Positions 38,159-46,372 of a stretch of 64,000 nucleotides of DNA are shown in pieces. Every line of letters starts with the position of its first letter. Within the stretch, counting starts at the first letter, position 1. The position numbers were made by a program, and so were the translations under genes. Source of the DNA: Halospeciosus flavus (GTDB lineage Archaea; Halobacteriota; Halobacteria; Halobacteriales; Halobacteriaceae); contig NZ_CP122312.1 of NCBI RefSeq assembly GCF_029814175.1, positions 2,852,001 to 2,916,000 on the forward strand, written 5' to 3'. Under the pieces are notes generated by a model that saw only the letters and a program-made list of their open reading frames with translations, was not told the DNA's origin and did no database searches.

Positions 38159-38341
38159 CTACGCCTCGACGGGGCCGTCGACCTCGATTTCGCTGCTCAC
38201 GCCACGCCTCGAAAGCGTCCCCTCGTGAACGCCGCCCTCGATACGGGCCGACGCACCCTCCGCAGTGGTGTCCGGCGACAGGTGGAGGTCGGCGAGCGCG
38301 GCGCCGGGCGGGGCGCGGAGCGCCTCGTAGAGAAAACGCAT
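38159..38341 (-). CDS. small acidic protein upstream of the UbiB-like gene
   Basis: About 60 residues from ATG 38341 (MRFLYEALRAPPG); a TTG at 38404 would extend it to 81 residues. It ends 4 nt before the UbiB-like start, so the frame is likely real and co-translated. The sequence is acidic with a repeating strand pattern and no cysteines. No family recognised. Transcription probably starts near the TATA-like TATATCT at 38407-38413, inside the palindromic array. Confidence 0.55.
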   Translation of the reverse strand: MRFLYEALRAPPGAALADLHLSPDTTAEGASARIEGGVHEGTLSRRGVSSEIEVDGPVEA

Positions 38342-38400
38342 GGACGGCCGTTCGGCGTCGTGGACGAAAAAGGCCGTGGGTCCGGCGAGTTCGGCGGCGA

Positions 38401-38514
38401 ACAATTGAGATATACGCCCGACAACTGAGTTGTGGGTCGAATTTTCGCCCTATCGAGTCGATAACTGAGTTATCGACGGCGTTGTCGAGATATGGGGGCG
38501 AACAACTGAGATAT
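38401..38514. repeat. 20-bp-periodic array of 13-nt palindrome-like sites
   Basis: Five related 13-mers begin at 38401, 38421, 38461, 38481 and 38502: ACAATTGAGATAT, ACAACTGAGTTGT, ATAACTGAGTTAT, GTTGTCGAGATAT and ACAACTGAGATAT. The second and third are perfect palindromes around a central G. The period is 20 bp (one slot at 38441 is degenerate), i.e. about two helical turns. The array lies just upstream of the small gene/UbiB operon and is AT-rich against a GC-rich background, which suggests operators for a cooperatively binding regulator. Confidence 0.75.
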
Positions 38515-38653
38515 CGGTTCGGCGTCGTCCCGGACCGGTGTGACAGCGGCCGGGCGATGCCGGGGGAGGGGTGCGACCGCAGGGGATACGCGTGTCGCGT
38601 CGCGCGGGCCAGGCGCCAGGGACGCCCAGCGCCTCGAACCCGTCGACTCCGGG

Positions 38654-39019
38654 TCAGCCGAGCTGCCCCGTGCCGACGCTCGGGAAACTCGCGTCGACTC
38701 CGAGGAGGGCCAGTGCCGCGAGGGCGAGTGTCGCCGCGGCCCAGGCGAGGAGCCCGATGCCGGCGGCGCGCGCCCACCCCACGGGGTAGCGCCAGCGGAT
38801 GACGCCCACCCAGGCGGCGAGCGCCAGGACCGTGCCGATCAGGGGGACCGGTGCGAGGAGCGCCCACGCCGCCGCGCCCAGCAACGCGGTCAGGACCGCG
38901 TGGTCGTAGCCGAGCGGGCGAGCGAGGCGGTTCGCACCGACGGAGATGGCGGCCCCACCGACCAGCAACCCGACAGCGAAGCGGGTGAACTCGTCGATGG
39001 GGGCGCCGTGGGGAATCAT
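38654..39019 (-). CDS. membrane protein, unknown
   Basis: The 121-residue protein has three to four hydrophobic helices rich in Ala and Leu, starting MIPHGAPIDEFTRFAVGLL. It begins 24 nt after the stop of a secreted protein on the same strand and may share its transcript. No family recognised. Confidence 0.65.
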   Translation of the reverse strand: MIPHGAPIDEFTRFAVGLLVGGAAISVGANRLARPLGYDHAVLTALLGAAAWALLAPVPLIGTVLALAAWVGVIRWRYPVGWARAAGIGLLAWAAATLALAALALLGVDASFPSVGTGQLG

Positions 39020-39043
39020 GGATGCGTGTTCGTCACCACGTCA

Positions 39044-39583
39044 CTACGCGGACGTCGTGGTCGTGGTGGTCGTGGTGTTCTCGGCCGTGGTCGTCGTGTT
39101 ACCCGACGCGTCGTCGCTGGTGGTCGTCGGCTGCGGCGTCGTGGTGGTCGTCACGTTACCCGACTCGTTCGCGTGCTCGTCCTGGGCGACCGCCTGGTCG
39201 CCACCGAGGACGCCGCTCAGGGCCTCGCCGAGGTTGGCGATCTCACCGTCGAGGAACTTCTGGATGGTCTCGTGGACCTCGCTCACGTGGTCGGGGACCT
39301 GCGAGGGCATGTCCGTGGGCGGTCCGCGCTCGCCGTCGGAGGCGTTCGCGCTAGCGTTCCGGTTCGGCGAGTCGGACTCGTTCGCGGCGGAGTCGTTGCC
39401 GTGTGCCGCGGCGTCCGACTCACTGGCCTGTCCGTGGCCGGAGCCGGAACTGGCGGCGTGTTCGTTCGCGTGTGTGTCCGCGGGTGTCGAACCCGCGTTC
39501 CCGGCGCCGGGCATCGCGGCGGCGGCGCCGGCGGTCACGAGCAGTGCGGCCAGTGCGACGGCACCGATCTTTGTGAGCTTCAT
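39044..39583 (-). CDS. secreted Thr-rich protein, haloarchaeal
   Basis: The 179-residue protein has a Sec-type signal (MKLTKIGAVALAALLVTAGA), a His/Ser/Asn-rich low-complexity segment, a conserved-looking helix (VPDHVSEVHETIQKFLDG) and a C-terminal run of Thr with TTTSDD spacers, likely O-glycosylated. It is probably an exported or cell-surface protein. Function unknown. A Shine-Dalgarno-like GGTGAGG lies about 8 nt before ATG. Confidence 0.75.
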   Translation of the reverse strand: MKLTKIGAVALAALLVTAGAAAAMPGAGNAGSTPADTHANEHAASSGSGHGQASESDAAAHGNDSAANESDSPNRNASANASDGERGPPTDMPSQVPDHVSEVHETIQKFLDGEIANLGEALSGVLGGDQAVAQDEHANESGNVTTTTTPQPTTTSDDASGNTTTTAENTTTTTTTTSA

Positions 39584-39657
39584 CGCATCCTCACCTACAC
39601 GGCGGGAGGGTAATCAATGGGAAACTCCGTAGCCCTGGATTTCTGGGGTTTCAGCCC

Positions 39658-39686
39658 GATTAAGCCGGATTAAATCCGAGTTAATC
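39658..39686. promoter_or_regulatory. nested 29-bp palindrome in the divergent moeA promoter
   Basis: The site is symmetric around A39672: GATTAA (39658-39663), 3-nt spacer, GGATTAAATCC (39667-39677), 3-nt spacer, TTAATC (39681-39686). Every arm base outside the spacers is matched. It lies 84 bp from the moeA start and 75 bp from the secreted-protein start, and contains TATA-like TTAAAT. A dimeric or tetrameric repressor site is likely. Confidence 0.65.
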
Positions 39687-39769
39687 GTCGCGAAGCGAGA
39701 GCGCGGACGGTCGCCGAGACGCTGGCCGTCTCCCGGACGCTTTTGCCCGCGCGCGTCCAACCGTCGGCC

Positions 39770-41011
39770 ATGACTCACACCGGGGACCGTCACCACGCCG
39801 GGTTCAAGGAGCGGACGCGGGTGGCCGACGCCCGCGACGCCCTCCGCGACGCCGTAGACGCACACGGGCGGACCGAGCGCGCGCCGCTCACCGAAGCGGA
39901 CGGCCGGACGCTCGCCGCGACGGTGACGGCCGAACGGAACGTCCCGCACTACGACCGCGCCGCGATGGACGGGTACGCCGTCCGCGCCGAGGACACGTTC
40001 GGCGCGAGCGACCGCTCGCCGGCCGTCCTCGACCGCTACGAGGCCGACGAAGACGCCACTGTCGGGCCAGGCGAGGCGGTCCGCGTCCACACGGGGAGCG
40101 CCCTGCCCGAGGGGGCCGACGCCGTCGTGATGATCGAACAGGTCGAGGAGGTCGGCCGCGAGGTCGAGGTGTTCACCGCGCTCGCCGAGGGGAAGAACGT
40201 CGGCGACGTCGGCGAGGACGTCGAGGCGGGCCAGCACCTCTACGACCCGGGCCACCGCCTGCGCCCCTCCGACCTCGGGATGCTCCGCTCGGTCGGCGTC
40301 GACGAGGTGGAAGTGTACCAGCCACCGGAAGTCGCGGTGATTCCGACCGGCGAGGAACTAGTCGAGGCCGGCGAGACGCCCGATCCGGGGGAGGTCGTCG
40401 AGACGAACGGCCTCACCGTCTCCCGGTTCGTCGAACGCTGGGGCGGCGAGGCGCGCTACCGCGACGTCGTCACCGACGACGAGGACAAACTCCGCGAGGC
40501 CCTCGAACGCGACCGGGACGCCGACGTCCTCGTGACGACCGGCGGTTCCTCCGTCGGCGAACGCGACCTCATCCCCGAGGTCGTCGACGAACTGGGCGAG
40601 GTGCTCGTCCACGGCGTCGCGCTCAAACCGGGTCACCCGGTCGCGCTCGGTGTCGTCGACGGGACGCCCGTCGTGATGCTCCCGGGCTACCCCGTCGCCT
40701 GCATCATCAACGCCGTCCAGTTCCTCCGGCCCGCGCTCAAGTGGGCCGGCGGGATGTCCGTCCCCGACTTCCCCTCGACCCAGGCGACGCTGACCCGGAA
40801 GATTCCGAGCGAACCCGGCGTCCGCACCTTCGCCCGCGTCCAGGTGAGCGAGGAGGAGGGCGAGACCGTCGCCGAACCGGTCCGCACGAGCGGGTCCGGC
40901 ATCCTCTCCTCGGTCGCCCTCGCCGACGGGTGGGTGCAGGTACCCGAAGAGTCCGAAGGAATCGCCGAAGGGAAGACCGTCACCGTCGAGAAGTGGGAGG
41001 AACTACCATAG
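39770..41011 (+). CDS. moeA: molybdopterin molybdotransferase MoeA
   Basis: The 413-residue protein has the MoeA signatures RAAMDGYAV, GSALPEGADAVVM and TTGGSSVGERD, and the C-terminal domain IV (VSEEEGETVAEP). It inserts molybdate into adenylylated molybdopterin. The start is ATG 39770; the stop TAG directly abuts the next moeA-like start (no spacer), so the two are co-translated. Confidence 0.93.
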   Translation: MTHTGDRHHAGFKERTRVADARDALRDAVDAHGRTERAPLTEADGRTLAATVTAERNVPHYDRAAMDGYAVRAEDTFGASDRSPAVLDRYEADEDATVGPGEAVRVHTGSALPEGADAVVMIEQVEEVGREVEVFTALAEGKNVGDVGEDVEAGQHLYDPGHRLRPSDLGMLRSVGVDEVEVYQPPEVAVIPTGEELVEAGETPDPGEVVETNGLTVSRFVERWGGEARYRDVVTDDEDKLREALERDRDADVLVTTGGSSVGERDLIPEVVDELGEVLVHGVALKPGHPVALGVVDGTPVVMLPGYPVACIINAVQFLRPALKWAGGMSVPDFPSTQATLTRKIPSEPGVRTFARVQVSEEEGETVAEPVRTSGSGILSSVALADGWVQVPEESEGIAEGKTVTVEKWEELP

Positions 41012-42904
41012 ATGTCCGACAGGAAAGAATTCCGCGACCTCGTACCGCCCGCCGAAGCCCACCGAACCATCGACTCGCTGGACCTCGAACCCGACGCCGA
41101 GACGGTCCCGCTCGAAGACGCGCGGGGACGCGTCCTCGCCGAACGCGTCGACGCCGACGTCGACGTACCGGGGTTCGACCGCGCGTCGATGGACGGCTAC
41201 GCCGTCCGCGCCCGCGACACGTTCGGGGCGGAGGAGACCGACCCCGCCGAACTGGAGAAAGTCGGCGAAGTCCACGCCGGCGCCGAACCCGACGTCGAGG
41301 TCGGCGAGGGCGAGTGCGCCGAAATCTCGACCGGGGCGGTCGTCCCCGACGGCGCGGACGCCGTGGTGATGGTCGAAGAGACCGACGAAACTGATGGTGT
41401 CGTGCAAATCCGGAAGGCCGTCGCGCCCGGCGACAACGTGATGTTCGCGGGCGCGGACGTCGCCGCCGGCCAGCGCGCGATCGGCCCCGGGACCCGTCTC
41501 ACGCCCCGCGAAATCGGCCTGCTCTCCGCGCTCGGCGTCGAGACGGTGCCCGTCCGCGGGAAACCCACGGTCGGCATCATCTCCACCGGCGACGAACTCG
41601 TCCGGCCGGGCGAGTCGCTGAACCACGCTCGCGGCGAGATCTACGACGTCAACTCCTACACCATCGCCACCGCCGTCGAGGAGGCCGGTGGCGACCCCGA
41701 ACTCTACCCGCACGCGGGCGACGACTACGAGGAAATGGAGAACCAACTCCGCCGCGCCGCCGAGGAGTGCGACCTGGTGCTCACCTCTGGGTCGACGTCC
41801 GCGAGCGCGGTGGACGTCATCTACCGCGTCATCGAGGACACGGGCGAACTCCTGCTCCACGGCGTCGCCGTCAAGCCCGGGAAACCGATGCTCGTCGGGC
41901 GGGTGGGACAGAGCGCCTACGTCGGCTTGCCGGGCTACCCGGTCTCCGCGCTCACCATCTTCCGAACGTTCGTCGCGCCGGCCATCCGCGAGGCCGCGGG
42001 TCTCCCCGAACCCCGGACCGCGACGGTCACGGGCGAGATGGCCGTCCGCGAGCGATACAGCGAGGGTCGCACCCGCCTGATGCCCGCCGGCCTCGTCGAG
42101 GACGAAGCGGGGCGAACGCTCGTCTACCCCGTGGACAAGGGGAGCGGTGCGACCACCTCGCTCGTCGAGGCCGACGGTGTCGTCGAGGTCGGCCCGGACA
42201 CCGAGTACCTCGCCGCCGGCGAGGAGGTAGAGGTCCAACTCTTCTCGCCGGACGTCCGGCCGCCGCGCGTCCTCGGCGTCGGCGAGGACGACCCCGCGCT
42301 CTCGCGCGTCCTCGACCGGGTGCAGAACCCGCGATACCTACCGTTCGGCACGCGTGAGGGTCTTCGCCGTCTGCGCGACGGCGTTCCAGACGTCGCGGTC
42401 GCCGCTGGCCCCCTGGAGCGCGACGTCGACTCCGTCGAACTCGGCGCGTGGACCCGCGAGTGGGGTCTCGTCGTCCCGGAGGGCAACCCCGAAGGAATCG
42501 ACGGTCTCGCGACCCTCGTCGACCGCGACCTCCGGTTCGTCAACCGCGGAACGGCCTCCGGGATGCGCCGGTCGCTCGACGCCGCACTCGACGTCCTCGC
42601 CGACGAACGCGAGGCGACCCGCCGCGACCTCGAAGGTGAGATCGACGGCTACGGCCTGACCGTCAAGGCCCACGAGAGTCCCGCGCGGAAGGTGCTCGCG
42701 GGCGACGCGGACGCCGGTCTCGGACTCCGGGCGACCGCCGAGAAACTCGGTCTCGGTTTCGTCCCCGTGGGCGAGGAGACGGTCCGCGTGCTCGCGAACC
42801 CCGAGCGCATGGAGAAAGCGGGCGTCGCGGACCTCGACGCCGCGCTGGCCGACGTCGACGAGATTCTGGCAGAACTCCCGGGCTACGGCGACGGCGCGGA
42901 GTAA
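41012..42904 (+). CDS. MoeA fused to a periplasmic-binding-like (LysR substrate/PBP) domain
   Basis: The 630-residue protein contains a full MoeA (about residues 1-405: RASMDGYAV, TSGSTSASAVD) followed by a PBP-like domain (about 410-620: VGEDDPALSRVL, LVVPEGNPEGIDG, FVNRGTASGMRR) such as occurs in ModE-like and molybdate or tungstate-related proteins. The extra domain probably binds molybdate, tungstate or a ligand. It follows moeA without a gap; the paired MoeA proteins may serve different metals or steps. Confidence 0.92.
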   Translation: MSDRKEFRDLVPPAEAHRTIDSLDLEPDAETVPLEDARGRVLAERVDADVDVPGFDRASMDGYAVRARDTFGAEETDPAELEKVGEVHAGAEPDVEVGEGECAEISTGAVVPDGADAVVMVEETDETDGVVQIRKAVAPGDNVMFAGADVAAGQRAIGPGTRLTPREIGLLSALGVETVPVRGKPTVGIISTGDELVRPGESLNHARGEIYDVNSYTIATAVEEAGGDPELYPHAGDDYEEMENQLRRAAEECDLVLTSGSTSASAVDVIYRVIEDTGELLLHGVAVKPGKPMLVGRVGQSAYVGLPGYPVSALTIFRTFVAPAIREAAGLPEPRTATVTGEMAVRERYSEGRTRLMPAGLVEDEAGRTLVYPVDKGSGATTSLVEADGVVEVGPDTEYLAAGEEVEVQLFSPDVRPPRVLGVGEDDPALSRVLDRVQNPRYLPFGTREGLRRLRDGVPDVAVAAGPLERDVDSVELGAWTREWGLVVPEGNPEGIDGLATLVDRDLRFVNRGTASGMRRSLDAALDVLADEREATRRDLEGEIDGYGLTVKAHESPARKVLAGDADAGLGLRATAEKLGLGFVPVGEETVRVLANPERMEKAGVADLDAALADVDEILAELPGYGDGAE

Positions 42905-42916
42905 CGTCGTCCGCCG

Positions 42917-43639
42917 TCAGTCGCTCGCCGCGTCGCGGCCGTCCGTCGACCCCTCGTTCCCGAGGTCGTCGAACGAGGAGAGGCGGTAGTCGCCGAGGAC
43001 GCACTGTCCGCGGCGGTGTGGGTCGTGGCGTTCGACGTGGATGGAGTCGATACCGGCGTTGTGGGCCGCGCCGACGTCGTTCGGGCCGTCACCGGCGTAG
43101 ACGCCGACCTCGGCGTCCGCGTCGACGCCCACCGAGTCCATCGCGAGGTGGAGCGGCGCGGGGTCGGGCTTGTAGCCGACGTCGCGGTCACAACAGACCA
43201 CGACGTCGAACCAGTCGCGGATGTCGAGGTGGTCCATCACGGGTTCGGCGAGGAACTCCGCGCAGTGAGTGACGAGTCCGACGGGCGTATCGAGGTCCGC
43301 GACGAAGTCGGCGTCGTCGTAGAGGTAGGTCGCCTCCGCGCGGGCGGCGGGGTCCTCGACCGCGTGGAAGGCGTCCCAGAACGCCTCTGGGTCGTACCCC
43401 CACGAGCGCAGTTGGTCGTCGCGGGAACCGCCGAGTCCGTGCCAGAGTACTTCCGCCCGGTAGTCGGAGAACTCGTCGCCGAGGCGCTCGCCGACCCGGT
43501 CGAACACCTCGCGGGTGTAGGACCACTCGGTGTCGACGAGGGTGCCGTCGAGATCCAGCAGCCAGAAGTCGTACGCCGAGGTCGCCGGCGCGGCGGACGC
43601 GGGCGTGGCCGTCGGCGTGGAGGGGGTAACGGGACGCAT
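42917..43639 (-). CDS. HAD family phosphatase (phosphoglycolate phosphatase-like)
   Basis: The 240-residue protein has HAD motif I LLDLDGTLVDTEW, a small helical cap, VTHC (motif II region), DVGYKPDPAPLHLAM (motif III) and YAGDGPNDVGAAHNAG (motif IV). It resembles phosphoglycolate phosphatases. The N-terminal 20 residues are Ala/Thr/Pro-rich and may not be conserved. It converges on the MoeA fusion gene. Confidence 0.85.
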   Translation of the reverse strand: MRPVTPSTPTATPASAAPATSAYDFWLLDLDGTLVDTEWSYTREVFDRVGERLGDEFSDYRAEVLWHGLGGSRDDQLRSWGYDPEAFWDAFHAVEDPAARAEATYLYDDADFVADLDTPVGLVTHCAEFLAEPVMDHLDIRDWFDVVVCCDRDVGYKPDPAPLHLAMDSVGVDADAEVGVYAGDGPNDVGAAHNAGIDSIHVERHDPHRRGQCVLGDYRLSSFDDLGNEGSTDGRDAASD

Positions 43640-43680
43640 AGAGACAGAGGTACGCCGTTTTCCGCTAAGTGTTTTGCCCC

Positions 43681-44049
43681 TCAGTCGCGCAACTCCACGG
43701 AACTCCCGAGGTACTTGTTCAACACCTCGGTCGTCGAGTCGGCCTTGAACAGGTCGAGGTTCTCGGCGATCTCCTCCTGGAGGGCCTCGTAGTAGGCCTC
43801 GTCGGCGTCGAGGGAGCGGTAGTCGACCGCGAGGACCGTCACGTCGAGGGCGTCTTCCGCGAGTTGTCGGAAGTAGGCCTCGTCGGCGAGTTCGCCCCGC
43901 CAGAGGTTGTCCCGGAAGAAGAGCCACCCCTCCTCGCCGGGGTCGTCGGCGGGTCGGGTGAGGCGGGTCTCGAACTCGTCGGGGTCGAGTTCGACGTCCG
44001 TGCTGGGTTCGAGGCGGAACCGGACGGTGAAGACGTAGCGGGCGTCCAT
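43681..44049 (-). CDS. LWR-salt protein
   Basis: The 122-residue acidic protein contains WLFFRDNLWRGELADEA, the hallmark LWR motif of a halophile-specific family called LWR-salt. Its biochemical role is unknown. It is 4 nt after the stop of the pterin dehydratase gene and probably shares its transcript. Confidence 0.85.
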   Translation of the reverse strand: MDARYVFTVRFRLEPSTDVELDPDEFETRLTRPADDPGEEGWLFFRDNLWRGELADEAYFRQLAEDALDVTVLAVDYRSLDADEAYYEALQEEIAENLDLFKADSTTEVLNKYLGSSVELRD

Positions 44050-44053
44050 CGGT

Positions 44054-44329
44054 TCACCGGAGTGCGTTACACTCGCGGGCCATCTCGACGTCCTTGTCGG
44101 TGATTCCCCCCTCCTCGTGGCTGGTGAAGCGGACCTCGACCTCGTCGTAGCGGATGCGAATCTCGGGGTGGTGGAACTCGTCGTCGGCGAGTTCGCCGAC
44201 CTCGCTGGCGAACGCGACGCCCGTGAGGTAGTCGTCGAACTCGTACGTCCGGACGATTTCCTCGCCCTCGCGCTCCCAGCCCTCGGGTAACTGTTCGTCG
44301 ATCTCCTCGTCGGACAGGAGTTCGGCCAT
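44054..44329 (-). CDS. 4a-hydroxytetrahydrobiopterin dehydratase
   Basis: The 91-residue protein has the PCD motif HHPEIRIRYDEVEVRF and a TSHEEGGITDKD segment with the active-site His. It recycles 4a-hydroxy-tetrahydropterin after aromatic hydroxylation and may have a folate/pterin housekeeping role. Short upstream spacer (70 nt) after the heme operon. Confidence 0.92.
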   Translation of the reverse strand: MAELLSDEEIDEQLPEGWEREGEEIVRTYEFDDYLTGVAFASEVGELADDEFHHPEIRIRYDEVEVRFTSHEEGGITDKDVEMARECNALR

Positions 44330-44399
44330 GTGTCGGGATGCTCACGGCGGACACATAATCGTACTCCCCGACTCTGGGAGGTCGGGAGAAAACGCAGTC

Positions 44400-45716
44400 T
44401 CAGTCGTCGTCGCTCTCGGTCTCGCCCTCGGCCGTCGCGGGCGACCCGGTCTCCGCCCCGCCGAACGGCATCTCGCCGTCGAAGTCCGGGTCGAAGAGGT
44501 CGAGTGCGGTGGCGATGGTGGTCCAGTCGTCGTTCTGGGCGGCGTCGCGCAGACTCCGCGTGGGGGCGGCGAGCAACTGCGAGACGAGTGCGTCGGCGAG
44601 CGACTCGACCGCCTCGCGTTGTTCCTCGGTGAGGTCGCCGCGGGCTTCGAGTTTCGACATCGCAGTGGAGAGTTCGCGCTGTTTGACGCGGTCGGCGCTC
44701 TCGTACATGGAGGCGATGACCTCGTCGGCGCGCTTGCGTTTGTACTGGGCCAGGAGGTTGTCGAACTCCTCGTCGATCATCGCCTCGACGGCGACGGCGG
44801 CCTCGCGGCGGCGTTCGCGGGTCGCGTCGGTCACGGCTTCGAGGTCGTCGAGGTCACGTACCTGGGCGGGGACGCCCGCGCTGGCGTCGGGGTCGACGTC
44901 GCGCGGTTGTCCGAGGTCGATACAGAGCACCTCGCCCGCGTCCGAGAGGAGCGAGGCGTCGACGATGGGTTCGTCGCTCCCGGTGGCCGTCACGGCCACG
45001 TCCGCGGCCGCGAGTTCCTCGTCGAGGTCGGTCAGCCCGACCGCGGCGGCGTGGACCGGCAGGACCTCACAGAGCCACTCGGCGCGAGCGCGCGTCCGGT
45101 TGGCGACGACGATCTCGTCGACGCCGGCCGCGGCGAACGCCTTGGCCGCGAGGACGCCCATCTCGCCCGCGCCGACGACGAGCGCGGTCCGGGTCGTCAG
45201 GTCGTCGAGTTCTCGGTCGGCGAGTTCGACGGCGGCGCTCCCGAGCGAGACGACGCCCTCGTTGATGGCGGTCTCCGTCCGGGCGCGCTCCCCGACGTGG
45301 ATCGCCTTCGTGACTCCTTCGCGGAGGACCGGCCCGATGCCGTCGGCCTGGCGGGCCGCCTCGTAGGCGTCCCGGACCTGTCCGAGCACCTGGTCTTCGC
45401 CGAGGACCAGCGACTCCAGTCCGGCGGCGACCCGCATCAGGTGACGGAGACTCGTCTCGTGGTCGGTGACGAGCACGCGGTCGACGTCGAACCCGACCGC
45501 GTCGAGAGCGTGCTCGCCCTCGGAACGGGACGTGGTGACGACGTACGCCTCGACCCGGTGACACGTCTGGAGGACGTACGCCTCCGACACCGACGGCTGT
45601 CTGAGGAGTTGGTCTAACGTCTCCTCGCGATCGCGTCGTACGGCTTCGATGTCGTCGACCGAGGCGTGTTCGCGCGAGACGCGAACGCCGGTGACGACTC
45701 CTGTCTTCCCTTTCAT
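44400..45716 (-). CDS. hemA: glutamyl-tRNA reductase
   Basis: The 438-residue protein has the active-site Cys in VLQTCHRVEAY (about residue 50), GEDQVLGQVRDAYEAA, and the NADPH-binding VVGAGEMGVLAAKA. It makes glutamate-1-semialdehyde, the first committed step of tetrapyrrole synthesis. The acidic C-terminal tail is haloarchaeal. Its ATG overlaps the end of the precorrin-2 dehydrogenase gene, so translation is coupled. Confidence 0.95.
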   Translation of the reverse strand: MKGKTGVVTGVRVSREHASVDDIEAVRRDREETLDQLLRQPSVSEAYVLQTCHRVEAYVVTTSRSEGEHALDAVGFDVDRVLVTDHETSLRHLMRVAAGLESLVLGEDQVLGQVRDAYEAARQADGIGPVLREGVTKAIHVGERARTETAINEGVVSLGSAAVELADRELDDLTTRTALVVGAGEMGVLAAKAFAAAGVDEIVVANRTRARAEWLCEVLPVHAAAVGLTDLDEELAAADVAVTATGSDEPIVDASLLSDAGEVLCIDLGQPRDVDPDASAGVPAQVRDLDDLEAVTDATRERRREAAVAVEAMIDEEFDNLLAQYKRKRADEVIASMYESADRVKQRELSTAMSKLEARGDLTEEQREAVESLADALVSQLLAAPTRSLRDAAQNDDWTTIATALDLFDPDFDGEMPFGGAETGSPATAEGETESDDD

Positions 45717-46372
45717 GGCCACTCCACGCCGACGACCTGTCCCACCACGTCGTCGGCTGCTTGTCGTCCGTTCGGTTTTCCCGTACGTAAACTCTTCCAA
45801 ACGCGCGGGTCCCGGACGACGGCGCGGAGCGCCTCGTGTCGCTGGTCTGCGGGGATTTCGCGCGTTTTTAGCTCCTCGCGGAGGTCGGCGGTCAACTCGG
45901 CCATCGCACCGGCCCCGTCGAGTTCGTCTTCGAGTCGCTCGCGGAGGTACTTGCTCAGTGCGGGACTCGCGCCACCGGTCGCGACGGCCGCGACGACGGG
46001 GTCCTCGCGGACGGTCGCGGGGACGACGACGTCCATCGGTCCCTCTCGGTCCTCGGCGTGGTCGGCGCGGTTGACGAGCGTCCCGGCGTCGCGGGCGGCC
46101 GTCGCGAACGCCTCGTTCACGTCGGTGTCGTCGGTCGCGGTGACGACGAGCGCCGGGTCGGTCCGTTCGACCCAATCCGTGGCCTCCTCGGGGTCGGCGG
46201 CGGGTTCGGCGCGCACCCGTTCGGCGCCGCCGAAGTCGGCGTCGGCGAACGTGGGTGCGACGACGACGACGTCGGCCTCGCGGGCGAACCGGCGGGCCTT
46301 CCGTGCGCCGACGGGACCGCCGCCGACGACGATCACCGTCGCCCCGTCGAAGTCGTGGAAGAGCGGGATCAT
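45713..46372 (-). CDS. precorrin-2 dehydrogenase/ferrochelatase-type siroheme enzyme
   Basis: The 219-residue protein has an N-terminal NAD-binding motif VIVVGGGPVGARKARR and the family ATGGASPALSKYLR segment. It converts precorrin-2 to sirohydrochlorin (and possibly inserts iron), the branch point feeding the siroheme-to-heme route. The overlap with hemA and adjacency to the decarboxylase make an alternative-heme operon. Confidence 0.92.
   Translation of the reverse strand: MIPLFHDFDGATVIVVGGGPVGARKARRFAREADVVVVAPTFADADFGGAERVRAEPAADPEEATDWVERTDPALVVTATDDTDVNEAFATAARDAGTLVNRADHAEDREGPMDVVVPATVREDPVVAAVATGGASPALSKYLRERLEDELDGAGAMAELTADLREELKTREIPADQRHEALRAVVRDPRVWKSLRTGKPNGRQAADDVVGQVVGVEWP

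Noticed and set aside
38401..38520. CRISPR-like array
   Set aside because: Repeats are 13 nt and spacers about 7 nt, far too short, and the units are palindromic variants; no cas gene is nearby.
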